Source of the DNA: Chthoniobacter sp.
Lineage (GTDB): Bacteria; Verrucomicrobiota; Verrucomicrobiia; Chthoniobacterales; Chthoniobacteraceae
Direction of reading: 5' to 3'
Assembly: GCA_028293645.1 (NCBI GenBank)
Contig: JAQGOK010000125.1
Span: 1 to 43,315 of the forward strand
Length of the DNA: 43,315 nucleotides
Shown: piece by piece, positions 1 to 9,027 of the stretch
Layout of the letters: each line of letters begins with the position of its first letter
Numbering within the stretch: the first letter of the stretch is position 1
Made by a program: the position numbers and the translations under genes
Notes under the pieces: model-generated
Databases searched by the model: none
The model's input: the letters and a program-made list of their open reading frames with translations, nothing else
What the model was told of the DNA's origin: nothing

Positions 1-1
1 C

Positions 2-220
2 GCCGATGCCGAGTATGTCCTGCTCTGCCGGGCGCAACGCTGCTTTCGCGCGCGACTCACGCCCAAGCCGTGGCGGATCGGCGAACGGTTCTTCGAGGTC
101 GGGCCGCTGCAGGCCGTGACGCGCAAGCAGCTCGAGCGGGACCTGAAGAAGGCCGCACCTTTCGCCAGCGCACGCTTCGCCGCCGAAGTCGGACAGAGCC
201 ACACCGTCCATCCGGGATGA
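2..220 (+). CDS. C-terminal part of an unknown protein (5' truncated by the window)
   Basis: An open frame enters from the left edge and ends at TGA 218-220, giving 72 residues. It reads as a compact, charged protein end containing Arg-Leu-Thr-Pro-Lys-Pro-Trp-Arg and a conserved-looking Lys/Arg-rich helix (about residues 40-50). Codon use matches the neighbouring genes. The forward frame that starts at 70 overlaps it in another phase and looks like a shadow. I do not recognise the family and assign no function. The 146 bases after it, up to the aldolase stop at 367, hold nothing I can identify. Confidence 0.6.
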   Translation, partial: ADAEYVLLCRAQRCFRARLTPKPWRIGERFFEVGPLQAVTRKQLERDLKKAAPFASARFAAEVGQSHTVHPG

Positions 221-366
221 TCGCGGACTATCAGACGACAACTGGTGCGCAGCGCTTTCGGATAAGCCGCTGGCGTAGATGTGAGCTCAGTCTTGCGCGT
301 GTGGCTTTGTCCACGCGAAGCGCCGCCTCTACAGCATGCTCCCGCCTGCCGCCAGGTGCGGCCTTG

Positions 367-2559
367 CTATCGCAGGAATGCTTCGTGCAGCCCGCCGTCC
401 ACGGTGATGACCTGGCCGGTGGTTTTGCTGAGGCGGTTGCTGATCAGGAGGAAGTAAGCTTCGGCCTGGTCGGCGGGGGTGATGGGCGACTTGGTCAGGG
501 TGCGATCGGCGTAGAATTGCGCGAGTTTGGTGACCAGCGAGTCGGTTTCTTCGTCGTCCTTGTAGGGGATGTTGTATTTAGCGAGGGAGCCGATGACGCG
601 GTCGCGCGGGAACATCGCGCTGCCTTGCACCACAGTCGCGGGTGCGACGCCGTTGACGCGGACGAGCGGCGAAAGCTCGATGGCTAGCTCGCGGACGAGG
701 TGGTTCGCGGCGGCTTTGGAGCAGTCGTAGGCGACGCTGCCCTTCTTTGCGACGACGGCGTTTGCGCTGGTGGTGAGGACGAGCGTGCCGCGGAGGCCTT
801 GCTCCTTCCAGCTGCGCGCGGCTTCATCGCCGACGATGTAGCTGCCGGTGACATTGACTCCGAACGTGAAGGCCCATTTGTCGTCCGGGATGTGGCCGCT
901 GGTATCGCTCGGCCAGAAAACGCCGGCGGTCACGGCGATGTGATCAAAGCCGCCGTAAGCCAGCGCGACCTGATCGAGCATCGCGCGGACGCTAGCGCGG
1001 TCAGTGATGTTCGCCGCGAGACCAATGGCGGGTCCGCAGCCGCTGAGGCCGGTGCCGGCGACTCCGATGCCGTGTCCGAGCTTGTCGGTAAGTTCCTTGG
1101 CGGTCGCTTCGGCGGACTCGGGTTTCATGTCCACGCAGACGATGTGCGCGCCTTCTTTTACGAGGCGATGCGCGGTTTCCTTGCCGATGCCGCTGCCGGC
1201 GCCGATCACGACGACGATCTGACGCGCGAGTTCTTTCTCGGCGGGCATGCGCTTCAGCTTCGCTTCTTCGAGCAACCAATACTCGATGTCGAAAGCCTCC
1301 TGTTGCGGGAGCGCGATGTATTCATCGATCGCTTCCGCACCGCGCATCACTTCAACAGCACAGTTATAAAACTCCGCCGTGACGCGGCTCTCCGACTTGT
1401 CCTTCCCCCACGCGACCATGCCGAGTCCGGGGATGAGCACGACCGTCGGATTCGGGTCGCGCATGGCGGGCGAGTTGTCGTGTTTGCTCTTCTTGTAATA
1501 CTTCGCGTAGTCCTCGCGATAGGCCTCGAGCCCTTTGCTGAGCAGCTTCTTCAGCTTTTCCATGTCGCCGGTCGCCGGATCCCAATCGACGTAGAGCGGC
1601 TTGATCTTCGTGCGCAGGAAATGATCCGGGCAGCTCGTGCCGAGTTCCGCGAGGCGCTCGGCATCTTTGCTGTTCACGAACCGCAGGATCTTCTCGTCGT
1701 CCTGCACCGTGCCGATGAAACGTTTCTGCTGACTCACCTGTCCGCGCAGCCACGGGAGGATCGCCGCGAACTTCGCGTTGCGTTCTTCCTGCGGTAGCGA
1801 CTGATACTTCGCGCCGCCGAAGGCCTTCGCGTCGCCACCTTTCTCCGCGTATTTCTGCTCGATGTAAGCGGATGCCTTTTCGATGAAGTCGAGCGTCAGC
1901 GTGTAACAGGCTTTGTCGTCGTCGTCCCACGAGATGAACCCGTGCTGACCCATCATGATCGCCTTCACACCGGGGTTCATCCGCTCGATCTCCTGCATCG
2001 CCAGGCCGAGCTCAAAGCCCGGGCGCATCCACGGCACGTAAGCCATTTTCCCGCCGAAGATCTCGCGCGTCAGCTCCTCGCAACGTTTGCTCGCGGCGAT
2101 CGAGATGATCGCATTCGGGTGCATGTGATCGACGTGCTTGCCGGTAAGAAAGCTATGCAGCGGCGTGTCGATCGATGAGGCGCGCGGGTTGAGATTGAAG
2201 GTCGTATGCGTGTACATCCCGACCATCTCGTCCTCAGCCGGCGCCTTCAGACCTTTGTCGGCGCGCGCGGCGTAGAGCGGCTGTAGCGCGAGGAGCTTGT
2301 CCTGGTAGAGCGAGGAGAAATTCTCGCGCAGCGAAGTGCGCAGATCGCCGCCGCTGCCTTTCACCCAAAGCACCTCCACTTGCTGCCCGGTGAGCGGGTC
2401 CTTCTCCATGATCTTCGAGGAAGTATTGCCGCCACCGGTGTTCGTGATGCGTTGGTCGGAGCCGAGCAGGTTCGAGCGATAAACGAGACGGCCGACGGGA
2501 TCGAGCGACGCGGCTTTGGCGTCGTCCCACGAAAAGTTCACGTAGCGGTAAGCGGACAT
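367..2559 (-). CDS. Bifunctional class II aldolase / short-chain dehydrogenase (rhamnulose-1-phosphate aldolase-lactaldehyde dehydrogenase type)
   Basis: 730 residues with two domains. The N-terminal half is a class II (zinc) aldolase: a glycine-rich NTGGGNTSSK phosphate-binding motif near residue 41, a metal-site HMH (in DHMHPNAI), and a further His in GQHGF. The C-terminal half, from about residue 448, is a Rossmann short-chain dehydrogenase with GAGSGIG, a TAG segment, and the catalytic Tyr/Lys in YDCSK. It ends with the usual TGQVITVDGG. In characterised fusions the aldolase splits L-rhamnulose-1-phosphate into DHAP and L-lactaldehyde, and the dehydrogenase oxidises the aldehyde. The length is slightly above the usual 680-700. 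No other rhamnose genes lie nearby, so the substrate is inferred. The ATG start at 2559 precedes a well-conserved N-terminus. Confidence 0.85.
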   Translation of the reverse strand: MSAYRYVNFSWDDAKAASLDPVGRLVYRSNLLGSDQRITNTGGGNTSSKIMEKDPLTGQQVEVLWVKGSGGDLRTSLRENFSSLYQDKLLALQPLYAARADKGLKAPAEDEMVGMYTHTTFNLNPRASSIDTPLHSFLTGKHVDHMHPNAIISIAASKRCEELTREIFGGKMAYVPWMRPGFELGLAMQEIERMNPGVKAIMMGQHGFISWDDDDKACYTLTLDFIEKASAYIEQKYAEKGGDAKAFGGAKYQSLPQEERNAKFAAILPWLRGQVSQQKRFIGTVQDDEKILRFVNSKDAERLAELGTSCPDHFLRTKIKPLYVDWDPATGDMEKLKKLLSKGLEAYREDYAKYYKKSKHDNSPAMRDPNPTVVLIPGLGMVAWGKDKSESRVTAEFYNCAVEVMRGAEAIDEYIALPQQEAFDIEYWLLEEAKLKRMPAEKELARQIVVVIGAGSGIGKETAHRLVKEGAHIVCVDMKPESAEATAKELTDKLGHGIGVAGTGLSGCGPAIGLAANITDRASVRAMLDQVALAYGGFDHIAVTAGVFWPSDTSGHIPDDKWAFTFGVNVTGSYIVGDEAARSWKEQGLRGTLVLTTSANAVVAKKGSVAYDCSKAAANHLVRELAIELSPLVRVNGVAPATVVQGSAMFPRDRVIGSLAKYNIPYKDDEETDSLVTKLAQFYADRTLTKSPITPADQAEAYFLLISNRLSKTTGQVITVDGGLHEAFLR

Positions 2560-2685
2560 AAGGCGCCGATTGGAACGGCAGGCGCGCCGAGAGTAAAGCG
2601 GTGTCGCGCGGGAAAGTGCGACTCCGCACGCGCGCAGGGGCTTCCAGCCTTGCTATGAAGCCCCTCGGGGCAGACAACCAACGTC

Positions 2686-3183
2686 ATGGCCAAGAAAAAA
2701 TCGACCTCCACTCCTCAAACAGATCTTTCCATGAAAAAACAGACCGCCGGTGGCGTGACTGGCGCCGTGATTGGCGGAGTCATCGCCGGACCCGTGGGCG
2801 CACTCGTCGGCGGAGTCGCGGGCGCCATGATGGGCGACCGTGCTGCCAAAGGCAAAACACTCGTCTCTTCCGGAACCGCCAAAACGGCCCGTGCAGTTGC
2901 GACCACCGTCCGGAGCAAAGCGGCGACGATCAAGATGCCCAAAGCGCTCAGCGGTGGTGGCGCAAAATCCAAAAAAGCCCCGGCAGCCAAACCTGCGGCG
3001 AAGAAGGCTCCTGCTGCAGCTGCAAAGAAGCCGGCGGCGAAAGCTCCAGCAGCTCGCCCTTCCAGCGCAAAGAAGCCCGCGCCAAAAAAAGCCGCGCCGA
3101 AGTCCGCTGCTGCTCCGAAGAGCAAGGCTGCTGCTCCGAAGAGCAAGGCTGCTGCGCCCAAGGGTAAGTCAGCGCGCCGGTAG
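2686..3183 (+). CDS. Glycine-zipper protein with a Lys/Ala/Pro-rich tail
   Basis: 165 residues in two very different parts. Residues about 22-52 form a glycine-zipper-like segment (GxxxG spacings in GAVIGGVIAGPVGALVGG) able to insert in or pack at a membrane. From about residue 90 the protein is almost only Ala, Lys, Pro and Ser, resembling histone H1-like or PhaF-like tails, and it ends in a tandem KSKAAAP repeat (also visible as a DNA repeat at about 3112-3153). Such tails usually bind DNA or other polyanions. The combination with a glycine zipper is unusual, and no function can be assigned. An internal ATG at 2731 (MKKQTAGG) is a possible alternative start. The gene sits 13 bases ahead of the S4-domain gene and may be co-transcribed with it. 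Confidence 0.65.
   Translation: MAKKKSTSTPQTDLSMKKQTAGGVTGAVIGGVIAGPVGALVGGVAGAMMGDRAAKGKTLVSSGTAKTARAVATTVRSKAATIKMPKALSGGGAKSKKAPAAKPAAKKAPAAAAKKPAAKAPAARPSSAKKPAPKKAAPKSAAAPKSKAAAPKSKAAAPKGKSARR
3112..3170 (+). repeat. Short tandem repeat encoding the Lys/Ala-rich tail
   Basis: Near-identical 21-base units coding for AAAPKSK lie in tandem at the 3' end of the glycine-zipper gene. The repeat is coding, and its copy number probably varies by slippage. Confidence 0.6.
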
Positions 3184-3195
3184 TTCCGTCCGCGG

Positions 3196-3594
3196 ATGCG
3201 GCTGGATCAATGGCTCTGGGCCGTGCGCGTCTTCAAAACGCGTTCGGTTTCCACAGCGATGATCAAGGATGGGCGGGTGCAGGTGGATGGCAGGGACGCG
3301 AAGCCGGCGCACCCCATGAAGGCGGGTGAAGTCGTGACGATCCGCATGGATCAAGGCGAAGCCGTCTGGACCCGCACGTTGCGCATGATCGCCGCACCGC
3401 CTTCGCGGATCGGCGCGAAGCTTCTGCCCGAGTTTGCTGCGGAGCTCACGCCGCCGGAGGAGTTCGCCAAGCGCCGGCGACCGCTCCCGAATTTGCTCCC
3501 GCCTGGATTCCGTCTGCAGGGACACGGCCGGCCCACCAAGCGGGATCGAAGAGCCATTGATGAGCTCTCCGGGGAGGGCCAGGGCGAGGGGTGA
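3196..3594 (+). CDS. S4-domain RNA-binding protein (Hsp15/HslR-like)
   Basis: 132 residues. It begins directly with the S4 fold typical of Hsp15: MRLDQWLWAVRVFKTRS, then a KDGRVQVDG turn and a PAHPMKAGEVV strand. In E. coli, Hsp15 binds 50S subunits carrying a stalled nascent chain and helps recycle them. The C-terminal part is basic and Pro-rich (KRRRPLPNLLPP, GRPTKRDRR), as in the family. The start at 3196 places the S4 domain at residue 1, as expected. The stop is TGA at 3592. The gene follows the glycine-zipper gene by 12 bases. Confidence 0.8.
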   Translation: MRLDQWLWAVRVFKTRSVSTAMIKDGRVQVDGRDAKPAHPMKAGEVVTIRMDQGEAVWTRTLRMIAAPPSRIGAKLLPEFAAELTPPEEFAKRRRPLPNLLPPGFRLQGHGRPTKRDRRAIDELSGEGQGEG

Positions 3595-3641
3595 ACGGCA
3601 GGTTGTTCACACGCTCTGAGTATGAAATGAATTTCTACCAG

Positions 3642-3666
3642 ACATCCTTCTTCATATTAAGGATGT
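3642..3666. other. Inverted repeat in an AT-rich intergenic stretch
   Basis: A perfect 8-base stem (ACATCCTT/AAGGATGT) with a 9-base loop lies in the 235-base gap between the S4 gene and the rnc stop. There is no following T-run, so it is not a typical terminator. It could be a protein-binding site or a weak 3' hairpin. I see no gene in the rest of the gap. Confidence 0.35.
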
Positions 3667-3829
3667 GAATAAGGGGCCGAACCCGCGTTCCACTCACGCC
3701 CAGACAGAGTTCCGCAGCCGCTCGAACCTGCGAATAAGAACCCAAGCGTGATCGAGAGGCTTCACACAAAACGGCCAAAGGCAGAGTTCCTCGATTACAC
3801 GCAAAGTTGTGCGCGGGTTATTGGGAGGT

Positions 3830-4564
3830 TTATCCGGGGCGAACCTCGGAGACCTGAGTGGCATCGGCGGAGGTCGCGTCGGCTGCCTTCCAAAGCCCCA
3901 GTGCCAAGGCATTGCGCGCGGCTGCGGTCTCCGCTTCTTTCTTGCTGTGGCCTTCACCCATGCCGAGCTCGTGGCCTTCCCACAGGATCTCGGCCACGAA
4001 CTTCTTTTGGTGCTCGGGTCCGGATTGATCGACGATCCGATACGTTGGGCTACGAGGTGAAATCGCCTGGAGGATCTCCTGCAACCGCCCTTTCGGATTC
4101 GTGTCCGGCGGATCGATTTCGAGTCCCTCGAGCAGGTCGCGCGCGTCGGTGAGCACGATGCGCCGCACGGTCACGAAGTCGCTATCGAGATACATGGCGC
4201 CGATCAGCGCTTCGTAGGCGTCCGACAGCGTGCTCGCGCGCTCCCGGCCGCCGCTCGCTTCTTCACCGCGGCCCATCATGAGGTAGCGACCGATGCCCAG
4301 GCGCTCCGCGAGTTCCTTCAAGCCTTCGCGGGAAACAATGCGCGCCCGGATCTTCGTTAGGTGTCCTTCGCTCAGGTGCGGGAATTGATCGAACAGGTAC
4401 TCGGTGAAGATGAGCTGGAGCACCGCGTCGCCAAGGAATTCGAGTCGCTGATTATCGAAATGATGCCGCTGCGTTTCGTGGCCGAGGCTGGGGTGGGTGA
4501 GTGCCTCCGCGAGCAGGAGAGAATTGCGAAACTTATACTTAATGCGCTGCTCGAGAGGATTCAT
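3830..4564 (-). CDS. rnc: Ribonuclease III
   Basis: 244 residues. The N-terminal nuclease domain has the signature NQRLEFLGDAVL, with the metal-binding Glu and Asp, and the second acidic pair in SDAYEALIGAMYLD. A C-terminal double-stranded-RNA-binding domain follows (NPKGRLQEILQ through GHSKKEAETAAARNAL). It cleaves double-stranded RNA in rRNA precursors and mRNAs. The start ATG at 4564 (MNPLEQRI) was chosen because the family begins just before a helix of this type. The open frame extends upstream to 5518, but that part is an Arg/His-rich shadow lying opposite the next gene. A 15-residue tail (SADATQVSEVRPG) follows the dsRBD. Confidence 0.93.
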   Translation of the reverse strand: MNPLEQRIKYKFRNSLLLAEALTHPSLGHETQRHHFDNQRLEFLGDAVLQLIFTEYLFDQFPHLSEGHLTKIRARIVSREGLKELAERLGIGRYLMMGRGEEASGGRERASTLSDAYEALIGAMYLDSDFVTVRRIVLTDARDLLEGLEIDPPDTNPKGRLQEILQAISPRSPTYRIVDQSGPEHQKKFVAEILWEGHELGMGEGHSKKEAETAAARNALALGLWKAADATSADATQVSEVRPG

Positions 4565-4726
4565 GACTACGGGGGGGGAGGTGGGCCATTCTGCACGGGC
4601 GCGCGGGAGGCGCAAATTCCATTCCATCAGCCACAGCGTTGGACGCCGGACACCGGCGGCACTTTCGTCGGCGCTCGTTTGAGGCTTTGCAGCTAAGGCC
4701 GGGCTCGCTACCGAACTGACTGTGCC

Positions 4727-5503
4727 ATGAACGAGAGCCCCACCCCCGCACCTCCGGTGCGCAGCTCCTGGCCCCGCGCCATTACGGTGATGTTCATTTT
4801 CGCGCTGATCGTGGGCGGAGCGGTGTGGGTGACGCGGGAGGTGATGCGCGCGCCGGCAAATGTAATCGATAGCACCGGCGCATTGATGAAGGAGGGTGGA
4901 CGTCAGCTCCGCAGCCTCGCTGCCAGTTTCAACCAAGGCACTCTGCGCACCGAGTTTCTCAGCCAGGCGACGGAGCTCTCCGGAACCAGTCGCTTTCAGT
5001 TCGCCACGCTCAAGCAGAGCGAGATGTTCAAGCGCGAGGAGACCGGCACCACCGCCTGGGGGCACATTCCGTTGCCGAAGGTGGTCGTGCAGGCGATCGC
5101 GCCGGTGGAATACAGCTACTACCTCGATCTCGAAGGGTCGTGGCAGTTTGAGCGGGATGGATCGGTGCTGCGGGTTTATCCGCCACCCATCGTGCCGAAC
5201 ACTCCGGCGATGGACGTTTCGGCGCTGAGCTTTTACACCCTGGAGGGCAGCGTCTGGCGCGACGAGCAGTTGGTGAAAGACAAGCTGCGCGCCAGCCTCA
5301 CCGGAGTGCTCCGAGAGCGTGCGGTGAAGAACACGGCGCTCGTGCGCGAGATCGGCCGCCAACGTCTGGCGGATTTCGTCGAGAAGTGGCTCGCCGAGAA
5401 GTTTAGCGACGGCGGGGAGTTTCATGTGAAGGTGATCTTCCCCGAGGAGCGCCCCGCCGTTCCCGTCACCGAGCCGCACGCCAAATATGAAACCAGTCCG
5501 TAG
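4727..5503 (+). CDS. Single-pass membrane protein, DUF4230-like
   Basis: 258 residues. One N-terminal transmembrane helix (about residues 20-38) is followed by a large extracytoplasmic domain. The domain contains an Ile-Pro-Leu-Pro-Lys turn and a hydrophobic strand ending in YLDLEGSW, then a charged helix (VLRERAVKNTALVREIGRQR). This pattern resembles DUF4230 proteins, whose function is unknown; the match is by eye. Its stop overlaps the next start by 17 bases, so the two are probably co-translated. It is transcribed divergently from rnc across a 162-base gap. Confidence 0.65.
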   Translation: MNESPTPAPPVRSSWPRAITVMFIFALIVGGAVWVTREVMRAPANVIDSTGALMKEGGRQLRSLAASFNQGTLRTEFLSQATELSGTSRFQFATLKQSEMFKREETGTTAWGHIPLPKVVVQAIAPVEYSYYLDLEGSWQFERDGSVLRVYPPPIVPNTPAMDVSALSFYTLEGSVWRDEQLVKDKLRASLTGVLRERAVKNTALVREIGRQRLADFVEKWLAEKFSDGGEFHVKVIFPEERPAVPVTEPHAKYETSP

Positions 5504-5741
5504 CCTCTTTGTCTTCATCCTCGGCGTGCTGGCGACGCTCTACTTGTTCAATCCGACGGCTGGGTTCATCGAGCTGTTGCCAGACAATCTGCCTTTCCTC
5601 GGAAATCTCGATGAAGCGGGTGCGACGGCGCTGTTGCTCGCCTGCCTGCGTTACTTCGGGCTCGATCCGATTTCGTTTTTCCAGGATCGCGCGAAGAAGA
5701 AGAAGGACGAAAACGTGATCGATATCGAGCCGCGGGCGTAA
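5487..5741 (+). CDS. Small membrane protein, DUF1232 (YkvA-like)
   Basis: 84 residues. It has an N-terminal transmembrane helix (about 6-22) and the segment LLPDNLPFLGNLDEAG, which corresponds to the IPDxxPxxGxxDD core of DUF1232. A second hydrophobic helix and a basic tail (AKKKKDENV) follow. The biochemical role of the family is unknown. It overlaps the preceding DUF4230-like gene, suggesting a two-gene unit. Confidence 0.7.
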   Translation: MKPVRSLFVFILGVLATLYLFNPTAGFIELLPDNLPFLGNLDEAGATALLLACLRYFGLDPISFFQDRAKKKKDENVIDIEPRA

Positions 5742-5790
5742 GGCTCGGATTGCCACCAGCGTGGCGCCGGAGAATAGTGCGCGCCGCCCA

Positions 5791-7485
5791 ATGTCCGCCT
5801 GCCGATGGATCCTACCGCCGACTCCGGATTCGGCTCTGGTCGATGCGCTCCAGCGTGATCTCGGAATCGCGCAGTTTGCGGCCGAATTGCTGATCCAGCG
5901 CGGCTTTGCGGACACCGCCAAGGCCGCGGCTTTTCTGACGCCGAAGCTGAAGACGCTCGGCGACCCGTTCGCGCTCCCAGGGATGTCATCAGCGGTCGAG
6001 CGAATCCTCGCCGCCATCGATCGGCGCGAACCGATCGTGCTCTACGGCGACTACGATGTGGACGGCGTCACTTCGCTCGCGCTGCTCACGCTGGTGTTGC
6101 GGGCCTTTGGTGGAACGCCGGAATGTTTCCTGCCGTCGCGGATTGATGAAGGCTACGGGCTGAGTGCCGACGGCGTGACGCGCTGCCTGAGTGAACACAC
6201 GCCCGCGCTGTTGATCGCGGTGGATTGCGGCACATCGTCCGCGGCGGAGATCGAGACGCTCTGCGCGCGCGGAGTGGACGTGATCGTGCTCGATCACCAC
6301 GAATGCAAAGAGACGCTGCCGAAGTGTGTGGCGCTGGTGAATCCGAAGCTCGGCGACTCGCACCAGTATCTCTGCAGCGTCGGTCTCGTGTTCAAAGTGG
6401 CGCACGCCTTGTTGAAACGGCGGCCGCTCCCCGATTTCGATTTGCGCGAGTACCTCGACCTGGTGGCGCTCGGGACCGTCGCGGATCTGGTGCCGTTGCA
6501 AGATGAGAATCGCGTGCTCGTGCGGCACGGTTTGCAGCAACTCGCGAGCAGTCGCCGCGTCGGGGTTCGTTCGCTGATCGAAGTCGCCAGGTTGCGTCCG
6601 CCGTTCATGGCCTGCCATGTCGGATTCGGCCTCGGGCCAAGGCTGAACGCGGCTGGCCGGCTCGGGACGGCCCGCGCCGCCTTGGAACTTTTGCTGACCG
6701 AAGACCCGGTGCGTGCGCGGGAGCTTGCGGTTGCACTCGACGCGCAGAACCGCGACCGACGCGCGGTGGAAGACGACGTGTTACGCCAGGCCGAAGCGCA
6801 GCTCGCAGAGACGTTCGATCCGGAGCGCGACGCGGCGATCGTGGTCGGCGCAAGTGGCTGGCATCCCGGCGTCGTCGGCATCGTCGCGTCGCGTCTGCAA
6901 AAGCGGCATCATCGGCCGACGCTGGTCATTGGCTTCGATGAAGCCGGGATCGGCAAAGGCAGCGGACGAAGCATCGAAGGGCTTTCACTGGTCGATGCGT
7001 TAAGCCGCTGCGATGGCTTGCTCGAGAAACACGGCGGTCACGCGATGGCCGCCGGTATCACGATCCGCCAGGAGTGCTTCGAAGCATTCCGCCGGGCGTT
7101 CGGCGCGTGCGCGCGCGAGATGCTCGGAGCGGAGCAGCTTCAGCCGCGACTGCGGCTCGACGCGGAGCTGTCGCTTCAACACGTGAACTACGCACTCCTC
7201 GAGCAGCATGAAGCGTTGCAGCCGTTCGGAATGATGAACCCGCAGCCGGTGTTCTTCACCCGCCGCATTTCACCCGCCGCCGAACCGCGTGTGATCAAGG
7301 AGAAGCATCTCTCCGTGATCCTCCGTCAGGGTTATCACGAGCGCCGTGCAATGTGGTTTAACGCTGCGGAAACAGAACTCCCGCCCCCGCCGTGGGACGT
7401 CGCGTTCACCGTCGAGCGCAACGAATACCAAGGGGTCATCTCCGTGGATCTGCACCTGAAAGCGGTCCGCGCTTCGGCGGACTAA
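5791..7485 (+). CDS. recJ: Single-stranded-DNA-specific 5'-3' exonuclease RecJ
   Basis: 564 residues, typical length. DHH-family motifs are intact: LYGDYDVDGVTS (motif I, two Asp), AVDCGTSS, and VLDHHECK (the DHH). The DHHA1 region carries GPRLNAAGRLGTA and GGHAMAAG, followed by a C-terminal OB-like domain. RecJ degrades single-stranded DNA in RecF-pathway recombination, base excision and mismatch repair. I chose ATG 5791 (MSACRWIL) because RecJ proteins usually start with a W-x-L motif; a GTG at 5761 would add ten residues. The stop TAA overlaps the stop of the convergent cls-like gene by four bases. Confidence 0.95.
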   Translation: MSACRWILPPTPDSALVDALQRDLGIAQFAAELLIQRGFADTAKAAAFLTPKLKTLGDPFALPGMSSAVERILAAIDRREPIVLYGDYDVDGVTSLALLTLVLRAFGGTPECFLPSRIDEGYGLSADGVTRCLSEHTPALLIAVDCGTSSAAEIETLCARGVDVIVLDHHECKETLPKCVALVNPKLGDSHQYLCSVGLVFKVAHALLKRRPLPDFDLREYLDLVALGTVADLVPLQDENRVLVRHGLQQLASSRRVGVRSLIEVARLRPPFMACHVGFGLGPRLNAAGRLGTARAALELLLTEDPVRARELAVALDAQNRDRRAVEDDVLRQAEAQLAETFDPERDAAIVVGASGWHPGVVGIVASRLQKRHHRPTLVIGFDEAGIGKGSGRSIEGLSLVDALSRCDGLLEKHGGHAMAAGITIRQECFEAFRRAFGACAREMLGAEQLQPRLRLDAELSLQHVNYALLEQHEALQPFGMMNPQPVFFTRRISPAAEPRVIKEKHLSVILRQGYHERRAMWFNAAETELPPPPWDVAFTVERNEYQGVISVDLHLKAVRASAD

Positions 7486-8906
7486 AGCAGCGGCGCGAGC
7501 GGGCGAGTGAGGCTCTCCTTGAAGCGCTGAGAAAAGGGCCGCTTGCGGAATTCTTCGAGCGAGATCTGGTTCGAGTCCTGATCGAAATCCTGGAGCAGCA
7601 CCTTCTCCAGTTCGGCGGCGCGTGCCGGATCGCGCACGAGCACGTTGAGCTCGAAGTTCAGCCGCATCGAGCGAATGTCGAAGTTTGCCGAACCGACCAT
7701 CAGCCAGTCGTCGTCGATCAACGCGACCTTCGCGTGATTGATCCCGCGCTCGTATTCGTAAACCTTCACGCCGTAGCCGAGCAGCTCCTCGTAATAGGAC
7801 CGGCCGACGTTCACGAGTGCGGGGTGATCGGACTTTTCCGAGATGAGCAGCCGCACATCCGTGCCGCGCGCGGCGGCATATTTCAGCGATGTCAGCAGCG
7901 GCTCGTTGGGCACGAAATATCCCGCGGTGAGCCATACCCGGTGCCGCGCCGCGTGCAGCATCGCAACGAGAGACATTTGGATCGGATCTTCGGAAGTATC
8001 AGGTCCGTCCGGCATCGGTTGCACCAGCACGCACTGGGGGTTGGTCGGCTGCGGGTAATAGACGGGATCGAGCAGCTTTTCCTCGACGGCGAAGAACCAG
8101 TCGTCCGCGAAAACCATCTGCAGTTTCTTGGCGGCGGCGCCAGTGACCTCGAGCTGCACGTCCTGCCACGGGCCGATCTTCGGATCTTCGCCCGCGTATT
8201 CGGAGGCCATGTTCATTCCGCCGATGAAGGCGTGACGCCCGTCGATGATCTGGAGCTTGCGATGGTTCCGCAGATTGAAGGTCCAGCGATTGCGAAACGG
8301 GTGTGCCGTCCGGAACCACGAAAACTGTCCGCCCGCCTCCTCGTATTCCCGGAAAAAGGACCGCGTCAGCCCGAAGCATCCGAGTTGATCCAGGAGGACG
8401 CGCACCTGAATTCCGCGCCTTGCCGCCGCGGTGAGATGGTCGCGCATTTCGCGCCCGCGCGGGTCATCCCGCCAGATGAAAAACTCAATGTGAACGTGAT
8501 GCTTCGCCTCGCGAATCCGGTCTGCGAGCGCCGCGAAAAATTCCGCGCCGCCGATCAGCAGTCGGGTCTCTTCCGCCGAGGAAATCGCCAGGCCATTGAT
8601 ACGCGAGAGGCTCTCGACCTCCCGCTTTTCTTTGGCCGGGAGTTCATCCACCAGGCGTTGCGTTTGCGGGGTGATCCGCCGTTCGGCTCGGGTGCCGGCG
8701 CTCGCCATTTCCGCGTTAGCCTCGAGCTTTTTGCGGGTCACCCGATCATCCGCAAAGATGAAATAGAACAGCGGGCCAATGTAGGGAAAGAGGATCACCG
8801 CCCAGATCCAGGCGAGCGTCGAAACGGGAGGCTTGTTCCGCAAGAGCACGTGCGGGATCACGGCGAGGGTCAACAGGTATCCGAGCCAAACAAAGGTCCA
8901 ATGCAT
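7482..8906 (-). CDS. cls: Phospholipase-D family cardiolipin synthase
   Basis: 474 residues. Two N-terminal transmembrane segments (MHWTFVWLGYLL and an IWAVILFPYIGPLFYF segment) precede two HKD motifs: HRKLQIIDG and HAKVALIDD, each followed by GG or GSAN. This is the bacterial Cls layout; the enzyme condenses two phosphatidylglycerols to cardiolipin and glycerol at the inner membrane. ATG 8906 starts directly before the first membrane helix; an upstream in-frame start at 8945 would add 13 residues. The 3' end is antisense to, and overlaps, the recJ stop. Confidence 0.88.
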   Translation of the reverse strand: MHWTFVWLGYLLTLAVIPHVLLRNKPPVSTLAWIWAVILFPYIGPLFYFIFADDRVTRKKLEANAEMASAGTRAERRITPQTQRLVDELPAKEKREVESLSRINGLAISSAEETRLLIGGAEFFAALADRIREAKHHVHIEFFIWRDDPRGREMRDHLTAAARRGIQVRVLLDQLGCFGLTRSFFREYEEAGGQFSWFRTAHPFRNRWTFNLRNHRKLQIIDGRHAFIGGMNMASEYAGEDPKIGPWQDVQLEVTGAAAKKLQMVFADDWFFAVEEKLLDPVYYPQPTNPQCVLVQPMPDGPDTSEDPIQMSLVAMLHAARHRVWLTAGYFVPNEPLLTSLKYAAARGTDVRLLISEKSDHPALVNVGRSYYEELLGYGVKVYEYERGINHAKVALIDDDWLMVGSANFDIRSMRLNFELNVLVRDPARAAELEKVLLQDFDQDSNQISLEEFRKRPFSQRFKESLTRPLAPLL

Positions 8907-8968
8907 TGGGAATCGCGAGGCTTCTCGAATCCGGCTCGGGTGCAAGCCCGGAGGTCAGGAGGACGGCA

Positions 8969-9003
8969 CAAAAAGAGCCCCGCAAGCCGAGGCTCGCGGG
9001 GCT
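8969..9003 (-). terminator. Rho-independent terminator after the hsp20 pair
   Basis: Read on the reverse strand, AGCCCCGC pairs with GCGGGGCT around an inner stem (GAGCCTCGGCTT), then a T-run follows at 8974-8971. It lies 25 bases past the stop of the second Hsp20 gene and ahead of the cls start region. Confidence 0.85.
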
Positions 9004-9027
9004 TGGTTGCAGACTGCGCGGTGGCGA

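Noticed and set aside
4565-5518. The rnc reading frame extends about 318 codons further upstream on the reverse strand
   Set aside because: It lies opposite the DUF4230-like gene, is Arg/His/Leu-rich without family character, and RNase III proteins begin at about the MNPLEQ position. Treated as a shadow frame.
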